From Chaetoceros tenuissimus (lineage: Eukaryota > Bacillariophyta > Thalassiosirophyceae > Chaetocerotales > Chaetocerotaceae), in assembly GCA_021927905.1 (NCBI GenBank), contig BLLK01000074.1:1-64000 (forward strand): 64,000 nt of DNA, in the 5' to 3' direction. The position numbers and the translations under genes were made by a program. This document shows, piece after piece, positions 41,611-51,690 of this stretch. How positions within the stretch are numbered: the first letter of the stretch is position 1; each line of letters begins with the position of its first letter. Under the pieces are notes generated by a model. The model was not told the origin of the DNA and did not search any database. It was given only the letters and a program-made list of their open reading frames with translations.

Positions 41611-43851
41611 ATGAGTGTAATCGGAAAAGCTTTCGAGTCTGGAAGGAAAAGGGCGCGAACAGAAGATGATGCTGCTAAATCTACATCTGCTGTTAGTAAG
41701 AAGTATGCTAAAGCTCCTTCTAAAGTTGATGCTTCTACTATCCTTAGAGCAAACAAAATATTCAGCAAATTATCTACTTTATTGAAGGAATTTCCAGAGC
41801 TAAAGTTCATTCTTGAATTTGAAAATTTGCAAGCGCAATTGGAGACCGCGGTAGTAGAGTATGTAGAGGAGAAAGAGACAAAGAAGTATGAAGCTCAACT
41901 TCTCATGAACTATAATAAAGAAGCAGTTCCGCTTCATTCTCTTCCAGATGAAGTGCTGAAGAATTGCTTGTCCTATGTCGGTAAAGGTCACTACGGTGTA
42001 GTAGGTCTAGTATCGAAGAAGCTAAATGAAGCCTACAAAGAAGAATTCGGACAAAAGACAGCATATCTTGAAATGGCTACATCTGTGAAACTAGCAAATC
42101 ATTGTCTCAATGAACTTTGTAAAAATTTGGAAGAAAAGGATGAGCTGATCAAAGCAGCTGCAGTGAATGGGAATCTAGATATTTTGCGAGCTGCTGTAAA
42201 AGATGGCTATGACTTGTTTCCATTAGTTGCGTTGGAAAAGACAACTGTGTATCCAGACTTAGACGAAGATGAAAATGGCGCTTACTATGATCCTGAAGAA
42301 TATTTTGAGCCTTTTGATGTATACTATACAGAAGACGATAAAAAGCAGAGCTCTTGGGGACCTCAAAAAGTGAATCTTGCCAAGCTAGTGGAGAGAGGTC
42401 ATTTGCATGTACTCAAATATCTACATGAAGAACTTCATTATTTCTTAGGACTACATAGATACATTAAACCAGCAATTGAGCATGGGAAGCTTGAGATTTT
42501 GGAATGGTTAGAAAGTATTGACATTCTGGATAATTATGATTTGCGAATTGGTTACAAGGATAATTATGATTTGAATGACAAACTAGATTTTTGTGAGTGT
42601 GCAATCAAGAGCGGTAACGTTGATTCGCTCAAGTGGCTTCAAGAGTGTTACACTATAAACAACAAAGACTCCGTTTTGGGAGACGCAATCAATTCCAAAT
42701 CTATAGAAATGATTCAGTATTGTTTTGATCTTGGATACGACAACTTGAACATTTACGCTGTCGAAGAAGCAATCAAGAAGACAAAAAGTGTAGAAGTATT
42801 TCGTTTATTGCACGAGCTAGGCTATGAATTCGGTGAAATGAAAAGGTGGCATGACAAGTATGATATGAAGGATTACTTTGAAATCATCAAGTTCCTTCGC
42901 AGCATCTCTATTCCATGGAATGATAATATTATGAATGAAATTGTCGAATATGGCACCATGGAGATGATTCAATTTGCTCACGAAGATGGTTGCCCTTGGA
43001 CAGGTAAAGAATTTGGTCATCTTTTGGGTACTAGATGGAGCATGGACAAATTCAAGTATCTCATAGACAATGGCTGCAAATTTGACTACGAGAAGTCATC
43101 GGGTTTGACATGGGGTCTAAGAAGAAAGAAGGAACTTGTATTGCTTGACTATTTTGTCGGTAAGAACTCAAGTTTTGATAATAAACTTTTCAAGGAGATA
43201 CTGGATTATGATGGGACTTGGTTCGAAGGTATTTCTTATCTTTTGGAAAAGGGCAAAGATGTTCAGAACTTCAAATCAATCGAAGAAGTGTTGCATACAA
43301 ACCACAAAATAGATGGGATCAAATATTTTCATAGGCTAGGATTACCATGGTGTTTAGACAGCTCCAGAAATACTTATCTGCTTTCGAAAATTGCATGCTA
43401 CAATAACTTGGAGGATGTAAAATGGGCATATGAGAATGGCTGCAGGGGAGGTTATTTAGTTCCGTTCGTAAAAGATGAATGGAAAGAGAACGGAATCAGA
43501 CATTCGAGCTCGTGGAAAGCAAATAGTGTCTTCTTTCAAGAGAATGGACTGCTAAATGAGTTTTTCCTTGAGAAGAGTGGGTTGAATAAACTGGATTCAT
43601 ACAATGTTGAAGAGATTGGAGATGCCCAGCTTGGTTCATTGCATATGTCACGAAAAAGTTCTTTTTTCCGAGTGAACTTCTGTTCCTTGAAAAATTTAGT
43701 AGATTACGGTTACACGTTTAGTTCCGAGTCAGAGAAAGAAAGTGTGTGCGAAGAAGCATACAAAAAATGTTGCGCAAATTCTCATAACGAAGAAGATCGA
43801 AAGAGGCTTGCGCTATTTTTGGTTATGGGGGTTCGAGACGATGATGACTAA
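41611..43851 (+). CDS. F-box/ankyrin-like repeat protein
   Basis: Intronless, 746 aa. A basic N-terminus (ESGRKRARTEDDAAKS) could be nuclear-targeting. Coiled segment at about 40-95, then an F-box-like motif LHSLPDEVLKNCLSYVGKGH (about 109-128). The rest is a row of helical repeats: LHVLKYLHEELHY, LEILEWLESIDIL, VDSLKWLQECY, MEMIQFAHEDGCPWTG, EDVKWAYENGCRGG. This is the degenerate ankyrin type (W-L-x-x-x-G-C-P-W) abundant in stramenopiles and giant viruses. F-box proteins recruit substrates to SCF ubiquitin ligases. A short internal duplication reads DNYDLRIGYKDNYDLN. Target unknown. Confidence 0.82.
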   Translation: MSVIGKAFESGRKRARTEDDAAKSTSAVSKKYAKAPSKVDASTILRANKIFSKLSTLLKEFPELKFILEFENLQAQLETAVVEYVEEKETKKYEAQLLMNYNKEAVPLHSLPDEVLKNCLSYVGKGHYGVVGLVSKKLNEAYKEEFGQKTAYLEMATSVKLANHCLNELCKNLEEKDELIKAAAVNGNLDILRAAVKDGYDLFPLVALEKTTVYPDLDEDENGAYYDPEEYFEPFDVYYTEDDKKQSSWGPQKVNLAKLVERGHLHVLKYLHEELHYFLGLHRYIKPAIEHGKLEILEWLESIDILDNYDLRIGYKDNYDLNDKLDFCECAIKSGNVDSLKWLQECYTINNKDSVLGDAINSKSIEMIQYCFDLGYDNLNIYAVEEAIKKTKSVEVFRLLHELGYEFGEMKRWHDKYDMKDYFEIIKFLRSISIPWNDNIMNEIVEYGTMEMIQFAHEDGCPWTGKEFGHLLGTRWSMDKFKYLIDNGCKFDYEKSSGLTWGLRRKKELVLLDYFVGKNSSFDNKLFKEILDYDGTWFEGISYLLEKGKDVQNFKSIEEVLHTNHKIDGIKYFHRLGLPWCLDSSRNTYLLSKIACYNNLEDVKWAYENGCRGGYLVPFVKDEWKENGIRHSSSWKANSVFFQENGLLNEFFLEKSGLNKLDSYNVEEIGDAQLGSLHMSRKSSFFRVNFCSLKNLVDYGYTFSSESEKESVCEEAYKKCCANSHNEEDRKRLALFLVMGVRDDDD

Positions 43852-44379
43852 AAAGGGAAGTGATGAAATCTACGAGGACCTAGTATTACCGGTAACCAAT
43901 GACGATTTTTTCTCCTGTGTCTTGGCGCTTCTCATCTTCAAATTTAGACAATTAGTATTTTATTGTCAACCATTTGAAGCAAGGTTTGGGGGTATTATGT
44001 TCAATGTTCTACTTTGAGTGAGTACTACGTATTCACTTGGTCGGTGGAGCTTATCATTATCCATTCCGCATCACTATAAGAGTAATATTAAAGTAATTTT
44101 ACTGACTGTCGATCCCTTGATGCGTTGTAGTAACAGTACTGAAATATTAGAAGGTTCAAGTCCACGGGGGCAAGGAAATTGAATTCATGTTATCTATTTC
44201 AAATCCTTATGCTTTCAAATCTCCGGAACGCCGACTTGTACTTCATCATTGAAAATCACTGTTAACTCAATAATGTGGAACTCAATTTCTAGGTTTATCA
44301 AGTTTGTGAAAGTATTGTTCTAATGAGATGCCTTTTCCCGAAATGAGCAAGTCATTTTCCAGCTGAGGTATTTTGCAAT
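43852..44379. other. Intergenic region
   Basis: 528 nt. GCTTCTCATCTTCAAATTTA (43927-43946) is nearly repeated at 48314-48333. Otherwise nothing is seen. Confidence 0.35.
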
Positions 44380-44600
44380 TTATGGAGTAGGAGCTACAAC
44401 TGCGGTCAATCCACCTACAGTACAAGCGGACATACAAGCGCCTTGAGTTACTGAACATGCTGCTGCTGCATGTTCAAGCAAAGGACCTGCGACTCCAGCC
44501 ACCAAAACACTACCCAACATACAAGTCACATATCCGGCATTGCAAGCTGGATATCACATACCAACACCAGATCCAGCTACTATGGGACCTGTACTTGCTG
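44380..44600 (-). pseudogene. Remnant of a small Cys/Ala/Gly-rich protein
   Basis: Minus strand reads GPIVAGSGVGM, a TGA, then YPACNAGYVTCMLGSVLVAG, VAGPLLEHAAAACSVTQGAC and MSACTVGGLTAVVAPTP, ending at TAA (44382-44380). The regular Cys spacing and Ala/Gly bias resemble small algal and fungal proteins of the zygote-specific-protein type, recalled by pattern only. The in-frame stop and the missing start suggest a decayed gene, unless an upstream exon enters after the stop. Confidence 0.4.
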
Positions 44601-45089
44601 CTCTTTCACGAGTACGCGAGTGAAATCGAAGGATGTTAAAGTTTACAGTACGCAGAAGCGATAATACGTACTATGTTACTTTATGAGAGGCTTAGCAAGG
44701 CTTACATTGTTTTTATCCGAAAGAAGCAGAGGAACGATGATCTTCGAGTCTGCCATATTCAATTCTTGTGATTAGATCTGACATTTTTAAATTCTGTGCT
44801 AGATACTGTCAACAAAATCCAATCATGTAATTTTATATCTATCTCTATTCACGACTGATTCTTTCAAACCGTGGAAACTCATTTTGCCGTTGCCCATAAC
44901 TCATAAATTACTCTCTGACCATCAAACTCATTTCTTTCTCATTAGTTCCAAACTTGCTGAATTGCAAATTCATATACCAATTAGTGTAAAGTAAGTCCAA
45001 GATAAATATATTTATAAAAGTAGTATTCAGTCAGATCGGCTAACACATTTGCCCTTTCCTCAAGCCAATTTCAGTTCATAACTCTCAAA
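44601..45089. promoter_or_regulatory. Upstream region of the BTB-TLDc gene, TATA-like element
   Basis: ATAAATATATTTATAAAAG (45002-45020) lies 70-88 nt before the ATG at 45090 and could be a TATA region. No gene in the rest. Confidence 0.4.
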
Positions 45090-46748
45090 ATGAAAACCGA
45101 CAAGTCAGCACCAAACGTTCAGTCCACCGGCCTCGAGGATTTCAAGCAAAAGATCCAGGATAACATCCAAAAACTCACAGAGAAGCAAGGCGCGATTGAG
45201 ACTCGTCATCAAAACATCCTTGACCGTCAAGCCGCTCTTGCGAATCAGAATGGTGGCACAGATGCTTCTCCATCTGATATCATTCGCCTCAATATCTGTG
45301 GAACCGAGATGTTTGCACGTCGTGATACCCTCACTGCTGTGAAGGGAAGTCGTCTTGCGGCACTCTTTAGTGGGTGTTGGGAAAATAAACTCCGTTGTGA
45401 TGAGAAGAACAGAGTTTTCATGGATTTAGACCCATCTGCGTTCAGAAAGGTCTTGGACTACTTGTACACTTTCAAGCTTGACATTGATGGCAAACATACT
45501 CCTGATTTGCCGCCTGACACAAATGGTCTTGTTGAATTTTTCAAACTTGGTGATGGAGCTAAGAAGGATACCAAAGTTGCTGCTTCATCCCAACAGACAA
45601 ATCAAGACGAGCATGGTATGTTGGATGAAATGATGAAGAATCTAGATGTTTTGGAGAAACAGCTAGAAGATGAGGAGTCTTTCGTATCCTATTTTACTGT
45701 GTCTGCGGACGAGGATATAAATTCTGATGAAACCAAGCAATCTGGTGTTTTAGATGACGTCAAAAGTTTTTCTTCTGATACCGTCCAAGACTCATTTGCC
45801 ATCATTGAAAAGGGTCCTGTTTACAATGGAATAGTAACTCTCTTTATCAATGGAGATATTCTTTGTTACAAGAAATCTACTCTTTGTGCCGAGAAAGACT
45901 GTAAGATTGCGAAAGATATCCTCAATACCGACTGGATCAATGAACATACCATCGTTACAGACCAAGGAAGAAATTGCATTCTAATGGAGTATCCTCGTGA
46001 ACCTCTACGAGAACTACTGGCTTATTTTCAAAGCAAGATGATGCTCGGCAAAGTTTCTGAAAAATATTTTGATCTATTTTGGTCTGAGTATTCATGTTCC
46101 ATGATGGCAAGTATCTTCCAATCAGATAGTGCAATTTTAAAAAACATCGAGGAATGGGGCTTCAACGAGACTACTATATTGAACTTGCACAAAAGAAAGA
46201 CTCTTAGACAGTGGTTGGACGACACAGGTAGAAGAACTACGAAACCAACTTTATTGTATCGTGCATCTCGTGATGGATGGAGTGCCTCTGACTTTCACAA
46301 ATATTGTGTTAAAAGGGGCAACACCGTTATCGTTGCAAAAAGTTTAGATGGCCGTAAAGTATTTGGTGGTTACACTGATCTAAAATGGCAAAACGTGGAC
46401 CTCTGTGATTACAATTGTGGATACAATTGTCAATGCGATGGAAGCTACAATCACACCTCTTCAACAAATTCATTCCTTTTTGTTCTTACTGGCAATCATA
46501 TCAAGATGAATATTAAGACTGGACGTGAGAGTAAGGCGATTTACACCGGTTCTTCTTCATACGGCCCAGTATTTGGTGATTCGAGTGATCTCCCAAAGGC
46601 AAGAAGACTAGGTGAAGGTTGGGCTGATCTCTCAATCCAAGGAAGAAAATCTACTAGTAATCTCGGAAACACATATGATCGTCCATCTGATCTTAGTTAT
46701 TCCTTCCTAAAGTGTGACTTGGCTGATTACGAAGTCTATCAGGTTTGA
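45090..46748 (+). CDS. BTB-BTB-TLDc protein
   Basis: Intronless, 552 aa. N-terminal coiled coil (DFKQKIQDNIQKLTEKQGAI). First BTB/T1 domain at about 65-140: IRLNICGTEMFARRDTLT, GSRLAALFSGCWE, VFMDLDPSAFRKVLDYLYTF. A second, weaker BTB-like domain at about 245-330: GIVTLFINGDILCYKKSTLC, NCILMEYPREPLRELLAYFQ. C-terminal TLDc domain from about 385: LLYRASRDGWSASDFHKYCV, TVIVAKSLDGRKVFGGYTDL, and SFLFVLTG. TLDc proteins bind the V-ATPase or act in oxidative-stress responses; KCTD-type BTBs act as CUL3 adaptors. The combination is typical of protists. Cellular role unknown. Confidence 0.87.
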   Translation: MKTDKSAPNVQSTGLEDFKQKIQDNIQKLTEKQGAIETRHQNILDRQAALANQNGGTDASPSDIIRLNICGTEMFARRDTLTAVKGSRLAALFSGCWENKLRCDEKNRVFMDLDPSAFRKVLDYLYTFKLDIDGKHTPDLPPDTNGLVEFFKLGDGAKKDTKVAASSQQTNQDEHGMLDEMMKNLDVLEKQLEDEESFVSYFTVSADEDINSDETKQSGVLDDVKSFSSDTVQDSFAIIEKGPVYNGIVTLFINGDILCYKKSTLCAEKDCKIAKDILNTDWINEHTIVTDQGRNCILMEYPREPLRELLAYFQSKMMLGKVSEKYFDLFWSEYSCSMMASIFQSDSAILKNIEEWGFNETTILNLHKRKTLRQWLDDTGRRTTKPTLLYRASRDGWSASDFHKYCVKRGNTVIVAKSLDGRKVFGGYTDLKWQNVDLCDYNCGYNCQCDGSYNHTSSTNSFLFVLTGNHIKMNIKTGRESKAIYTGSSSYGPVFGDSSDLPKARRLGEGWADLSIQGRKSTSNLGNTYDRPSDLSYSFLKCDLADYEVYQV

Positions 46749-46998
46749 AATAAGAGTCCTTTTTACTTTCCTTCACCCGACAGAATCTTTCGAAATTACT
46801 TCAAACGTTACATGTCTCTCTCTCTCATCATGAAGGACTCCTAAGGCAACTTTTTGCTGACTTGAAGACATTAATATCACGGTACATGTAATTCATAATA
46901 ATAGGATTTTGTAGATTATATTACATCATCCTTCTCTGTCCTTGGTTTTTGATTCTTGTTCTAACCCCCGTTTGTAGAAGTTCCCTTGCCTGATTTAC
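46749..46998. other. Intergenic, convergent 3' ends
   Basis: 250 nt, CTCTCTCTCTC run at about 46816; nothing coding. Confidence 0.3.
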
Positions 46999-48069
46999 TT
47001 ACTTTGACACTTCCCCCGTACTTTTCAAGACACCTCTCAACTTCAAAACCCTTGATCGTTTACTTTCACGCGAAAGGGCTTCACAAAAGTTATTTGTAGC
47101 TTTCTTTCGAGAGATATTGTCTTTTATCCATTTATCCAAAACGTGCACCACAGTTACAAGTTGATCACTTCGTGGCAAGGAGGAGACCATGGAAACTGTC
47201 GAATTCATGTCCGGATGCCATTCGGGAAACTCTTCGACTATAGAAAAATGGTCTAGTCCTTTGATAACTACCGATACAGTAGTAGGCATCATTCGAGAGA
47301 ACATGCCTACAAGCCCATTCTCTTTCTCTCTTCCAAATTCAAACATCACAGTTTTATCTTTATCTCCATAGAATAGACCAGCAGGTACATCCAAATTGTT
47401 AAGGTTGTCATGGAAATAGCTTGTACTTTCTCCACTGATGCTTTGAAACATTACGAGACTACCACCAAATCCTGCAGTCAAAATGACACCTTGATGGAAA
47501 GGGACTTTTGTGCCAAATTGACAGAATGGAGGTGTACATTGTTCATTTATTGCATTCAAAACGGTGGAAAATCCAAATGAGTGTCCAAGTAATACAACTT
47601 TGTTCAAATCAACTGCCGAGAAAAGGTTATATTCTTCATCTGCTTCTTGGTATTCAATCATTGCATCTTCAATATAAGAAAGCGCATTACTGATATCGAC
47701 AGGAGTAGCAAAGTTATTTATCGACAATCCAAATTGCACTGGATGATCTAAAACTGCAATGATGTATCCTTTCTCAACCATTCCCCTTGCAAACGTTTCA
47801 TAGGCTTCCTTCTTCAGAATACCTCCACAAATGATTATGATCAACGGAACCTTTCTTTTCTTATGTTTCTTCAATTTGTAACGATGAGATGTTTTTGTAT
47901 CACAAACATAAATATCCATAAATACAGGCGAATGGAATGAATCACGATGATCTATACCAAGTTCTACCTCGAGTGCTTTTGTAGGGGTGCACCTTTTGGT
48001 TTCTCTCGCCACTGCTGTAATGGCCAAAGTGAAGCCTGTGAGTATATAAAAAAGATTAACGAGCTTCAT
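46999..48069 (-). CDS. Secreted alpha/beta hydrolase
   Basis: Intronless, 356 aa. Signal peptide KLVNLFYILTGFTLAITAVA. The nucleophile elbow is GHSFG (S164); candidates for the acid and His are FYGDKDK (D236/D238) and GLDHFSIVEE (H274). The early strand IIIICGG supplies an oxyanion site. The layout recalls chlorophyllase, PAF acetylhydrolase and dienelactone hydrolase relatives; substrate cannot be read from the sequence. The C-terminus is Arg/Lys/Ser-rich (SRESKRSRVLKLRGVLKS). Confidence 0.8.
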   Translation of the reverse strand: MKLVNLFYILTGFTLAITAVARETKRCTPTKALEVELGIDHRDSFHSPVFMDIYVCDTKTSHRYKLKKHKKRKVPLIIIICGGILKKEAYETFARGMVEKGYIIAVLDHPVQFGLSINNFATPVDISNALSYIEDAMIEYQEADEEYNLFSAVDLNKVVLLGHSFGFSTVLNAINEQCTPPFCQFGTKVPFHQGVILTAGFGGSLVMFQSISGESTSYFHDNLNNLDVPAGLFYGDKDKTVMFEFGREKENGLVGMFSRMMPTTVSVVIKGLDHFSIVEEFPEWHPDMNSTVSMVSSLPRSDQLVTVVHVLDKWIKDNISRKKATNNFCEALSRESKRSRVLKLRGVLKSTGEVSK

Positions 48070-48430
48070 ATTTCAATACAGAAATGTTCATAGTATTTGT
48101 ATTCGAGATTGTAAGAATGTCAATCAATTCCACGACCAAATTGCCACCTTGTTTTTCATGCTGGCTTCTTTTTTGATGATGTTATGGCTCTAGCTATCCT
48201 TAAGCGTAGTGGATAAAGCATTTGGTGATAGATGACAAGAAAAAATGTTGTAGATGGGATTGGTTTGCTAAACTGAAGTCCTTGACGCTTCTCATTCTTG
48301 ATGCAAGCTTGACGCTTCTCAACTTCAAATTTAGAGATGGGACTCAATTCGATAGAAAAATCTACTGCAAAAAAATCAAGTTTTGTATTGCAAGTAATAC
48401 CTCAAGTAATTTACATTGCACCATCAAATT
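48070..48430. repeat. Intergenic with dispersed and tandem repeats
   Basis: CTTGACGCTTCTCA occurs twice (48280 and 48309 region) separated by about 14 nt. The following CTTCAAATTTAGA and TTTAGAGATGGGACTCAA recur at 43.9 and 41.36 kb. No gene. Confidence 0.5.
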
Positions 48431-49303
48431 TTATTCTAGATGCGATGTAGAGAACAGAATGTCTCCATCGAAAACCATGTAACAAGCTACTAGGTTTCCA
48501 AGATAGGAACACATGATGAGAAATGCCGCCAAGATTTCGCCACCAAGCGAAAGACGCTGAAGCTCATTTTTTCTGTTCAAAAGATTATCCCATACAAGAA
48601 ATGTGACCATGGGAAGACAAAATTCTGGAAACAAGACATATATGGCCACATTCCCAATCGTTTTGCAGTTTTGCGCAGTCCACAAGGGTATCCTGGTCAA
48701 TATTTCTTCAGATGCTGCAAAAATAAAAAGTCCAAAAACACCTGCAATAAGTGCAGATGAAAATTCTCCATTTGTTTGTCGAAGATGAAACCCTTGGCCA
48801 ACTAATGTTGACAAGAATAATGGTATAGCCCACATGAATGGCATGAATATGCTCACTTCATATATTTTTCCGACCCCATAATCTGGAAAATGAATTGTTT
48901 TCAATCCTTTTGCAAGAAATCTGTCTGGAAATATGAAACAGATGCATAATATGAATAAAAAACGCAAAAGATCCAACCATTCTCTGTGATTTCGCAGAAT
49001 TGCCACTGTAAAGATGCCAATGTACCAACCAACTACTAATGCTGCCACAACTACTCCGAGAGATGACTTTGGAGAAAGTGATATTGCTAGTATAGCTATC
49101 GCTGCAAATCCCAGGTGGAATAGTATGGCATCAGACTCTGAGCTAAGTAGTTGTTGGGATATATCTTCTAGGTGGACTCCTCGTTTTTCTATAGAATCTT
49201 TCTCGTGTGCATCAACAATTGTATGGGCTACGTCACTGTCCTCTACTTTTTGTACTATGGACTCATACGTAGACCTATATGCTAAAGGTGATGGGTTCTT
49301 CAT
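48431..49303 (-). CDS. Polytopic membrane protein of unknown family
   Basis: Intronless, 290 aa. A polar N-terminus (about 60 residues) precedes about seven or eight hydrophobic segments (ILFHLGFAAIAILAISLSP, VVVAALVVGWYIGIFTVAIL, LLRFLFILCICFIFPDRFL, FMPFMWAIPLFLSTLVGQGF, LIAGVFGLFIFAASEEILTR, NVAIYVLFPEFCLPMVTFLV, ILAAFLIMCSYLGNLVACYM). Conserved-looking polar residues lie in the membrane: SEE and the PE of VLFPEF. I do not recognise the family. Confidence 0.65.
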   Translation of the reverse strand: MKNPSPLAYRSTYESIVQKVEDSDVAHTIVDAHEKDSIEKRGVHLEDISQQLLSSESDAILFHLGFAAIAILAISLSPKSSLGVVVAALVVGWYIGIFTVAILRNHREWLDLLRFLFILCICFIFPDRFLAKGLKTIHFPDYGVGKIYEVSIFMPFMWAIPLFLSTLVGQGFHLRQTNGEFSSALIAGVFGLFIFAASEEILTRIPLWTAQNCKTIGNVAIYVLFPEFCLPMVTFLVWDNLLNRKNELQRLSLGGEILAAFLIMCSYLGNLVACYMVFDGDILFSTSHLE

Positions 49304-49698
49304 AATGAACTCTATTCAGAATGTATCCCATTTTACTGAAGAAGGAGTAAGGTAGGAGTAAGTATCTAATGTCAGATGTGAGCAAGTGAAAAGTAGAAAG
49401 TAGAAAGAGAAGTGTCTTTCTTATGTACGTACTTGTACGAAAAGTCAAAATTTAAAAAGTAATAAATTAGATGTTAACAATCCAATGATCGCCCTTGATT
49501 AAAAAGAGCTGGTGGATGGTGGAGAACGGTTGCGTTGTTCGTTGTTCAGTTGTTCATGTAATTCTGTCCTTTATTGTATATTGCTGAAGATAACACAACG
49601 ATGCAACTTGCATTTATATTGCATACACATTTTCATTTGTAACATATCTTCACTAAGTAGGTGAAAGATACGAAGGAAATACATACTCGTAGTAGGTT
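49304..49698. other. Intergenic region
   Basis: 395 nt; short AGAAAGT tandem around 49392-49408. No gene supported. Confidence 0.3.
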
Positions 49699-50529
49699 AT
49701 GTCTGAACTCCAAATGAGGTTCATTCCGCAACTGTATCTTTCCTTTTCAGGTCATGAGTTTTTACTGCCTCGATCAACTTACGCATGTCCAATAGAAAAT
49801 GAATTCAGTGCAAATATTCATAGCAATGTAGAAGCAAATGCAGATGCAATAATGTCCAATATAGACGACGAGTCACACACCTGTTGTGAAATGATCACCT
49901 TCTATCTTCATCTACAGCAACGATTTCCTCATGGTCAAATTGACTTGCACCAAATCACGTGTTGGTATAAAATGTATGTCCATGCTTGGAGTATACAATA
50001 CAAAGTTACGAATGGAGTTGATGTGCACTACTTTGATTCCCCGATACAGCAGCTAAGAAATAGGGTGTCGAATTCAACAAATACTATTGAGGGAATATTG
50101 AAGCAATCTGTTTCACTCGCGGAAAATGAGCATATATTAGAAGTTAATGCAACGTCGCCCTTGGAACCAATAAATTTTACGACAACACATAGGAATATCG
50201 AATTTGGAGTAGAAAATAGATTGAATAGAGAAACTAAAGGAAGCAAGCTCAAATTTCAAGGTCGTAAAGTTGTAGCAATGGGTACTTCGTGCTATAAAGA
50301 TCGAAAGCTGAGAATAGCACTCTTTACCGAGTCTATCAATTGGTCTATTGTTGGTCATTTCATATTACTGCACCGGTTGATTGATGAAGGGAGAGCTGAC
50401 ATTGTTAATTCCGATCCATATCAAGATGATGACTTTCAGTCTTTGCATGCTATTTCAAAATACATGTTCCAAGATACAAGCTATGATATTTTCAAGATTA
50501 TTATTTCATATTTGCTATACCCACTTTGA
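49699..50529 (+). CDS. Hypothetical protein upstream of bestrophin remnant
   Basis: 276 aa, uninterrupted. No signal peptide, no recognised domain. Mid-part contains possible N-glycosylation-type sites and a patch HRLIDEGRADIVNSDPYQDD near the C-terminus. The frame ends where a bestrophin-like frame begins (about 50500), so this could be an independent gene, or the altered N-terminus of the bestrophin gene after a frameshift. Confidence 0.45.
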   Translation: MSELQMRFIPQLYLSFSGHEFLLPRSTYACPIENEFSANIHSNVEANADAIMSNIDDESHTCCEMITFYLHLQQRFPHGQIDLHQITCWYKMYVHAWSIQYKVTNGVDVHYFDSPIQQLRNRVSNSTNTIEGILKQSVSLAENEHILEVNATSPLEPINFTTTHRNIEFGVENRLNRETKGSKLKFQGRKVVAMGTSCYKDRKLRIALFTESINWSIVGHFILLHRLIDEGRADIVNSDPYQDDDFQSLHAISKYMFQDTSYDIFKIIISYLLYPL

Positions 50530-51690
50530 GCTTGGAAAGTATGGTGAGTTTTCTTGGCAAATGTATGGTAATTTTTTGATATCCTTTGGGGAAGGAAAAA
50601 TCAAGAACTGCGCGGGAATGGTAGCTGCTATGTTGAGTTACTATAATTTGAACATTGGTTTAGAACATCAGCTTCATATTGATGGGAGTGCGATGACTGG
50701 TGCTATTACTGCAGTAGGATTGTTGGCAGGCTTCAGATTGAACGCGAGCTACGGTCGCTATGATGAAGCGAGAAAATTTTGGAGAGAAACCAATAACTCA
50801 TCGAGAGATTTAGCGGGCAATGCCATAATGTGGATTTCTAACGAGAAGGAAAAAGACAGAATGTTGAAATTTATAAAGGCCTTTCCTGTGGCATTGCTTT
50901 GGCATTTGAATTAAGGTGGATATTATCATACGAAACGTGAGGATACAACCTTTGAACAGGATCACTATGCTGATTTTTATGCTGAAATGAAGGATGTCTA
51001 TGACGGCGATGAAAATGACGCAGATTTTAAATTGATTTGCAAGGAGTTTTTGAACGGAACGCATTTGCCATTGAGGATCTCGTCTGCCATGAGAAGCATT
51101 ATTGTGAAGAATCATGAATATGCAGATCCCATTTACAATCGAGAAATGGATGAACAAGTACAGAGACTTGTGGGATGCCTTGGTATGTCAGAACGGGTAC
51201 TTAGGACCCCCTTTCCTGTATGCTTTACAAGACATACTTCAAGATTGTTCTTCTTTTGGAGTAATTGTTTGCCGTTTGCATTGTATCCAGCTGCTGGTCC
51301 ACTTGGGACTCTGCCGGCTTCTTTGGGTGATTCCTATTCATTGCTAGGTATTGGTGTCATCGGAGTGCAACTTGAGTCAATATGCTCCCGTTGAGACAGT
51401 ACGCGGAGGGAATTTATGATGGAGTAGATAATATTCGTGACAGTTATGTCATTCAACAAAAGACTATGAAAAAGGACTTGTTTGTCAATGGAGAAAAGGC
51501 ATCCTTGAATGGTGACAATGCCCACAAGAAAAGAAGTGAAGTGTTGGCTGCTGTGAATGTACGAAACAAGAAACATTTGGAAATGTAATATCTATCGAGC
51601 AAGAAAAACAATGATAGACAAGGAGTGGATAATATTCGAGATTCTTATAAGTTACAATCGAATGCAATCAACGCTAAAAAGAAAGATTAG
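50490..51690 (+). pseudogene. Bestrophin-like anion channel, pseudogene
   Basis: Frame starting near 50490 reads YTHFELGKYGEFSWQMYGNF, then GAITAVGLLAGFRLNASYGR with FWRETNNSSRDLAGNAIMW, the bestrophin pore-region pattern, and FIKAFPVALLWHLN. A TAA at 50912 interrupts; the same frame continues GGYYHTKREDTTFEQDHYAD. Further blocks: TPFPVCFTRHTSR, CLPFALYP, IGVIGVQLES, then a frame change near 51385 into MLPLRQYAEGIYDGVDNIRD. The TAA is one base from GAA. Intact flanking similarity suggests recent loss. A second tail copy GVDNIRDSYKLQSNAI follows at 51622-51690. Bestrophins in algae act as plastid or plasma-membrane HCO3-/Cl- channels. Confidence 0.75.

Noticed and set aside
44151-44180. GGTTCAAGTCC resembling a tRNA T-loop
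   Set aside because: No matching T-stem, acceptor stem or anticodon arm can be folded around it.
44536-44565. Possible 15-nt intron (GTATGTGATATCCAG) that would remove the stop of the Cys-rich remnant
   Set aside because: Far shorter than the 64-312 nt introns elsewhere in the window.
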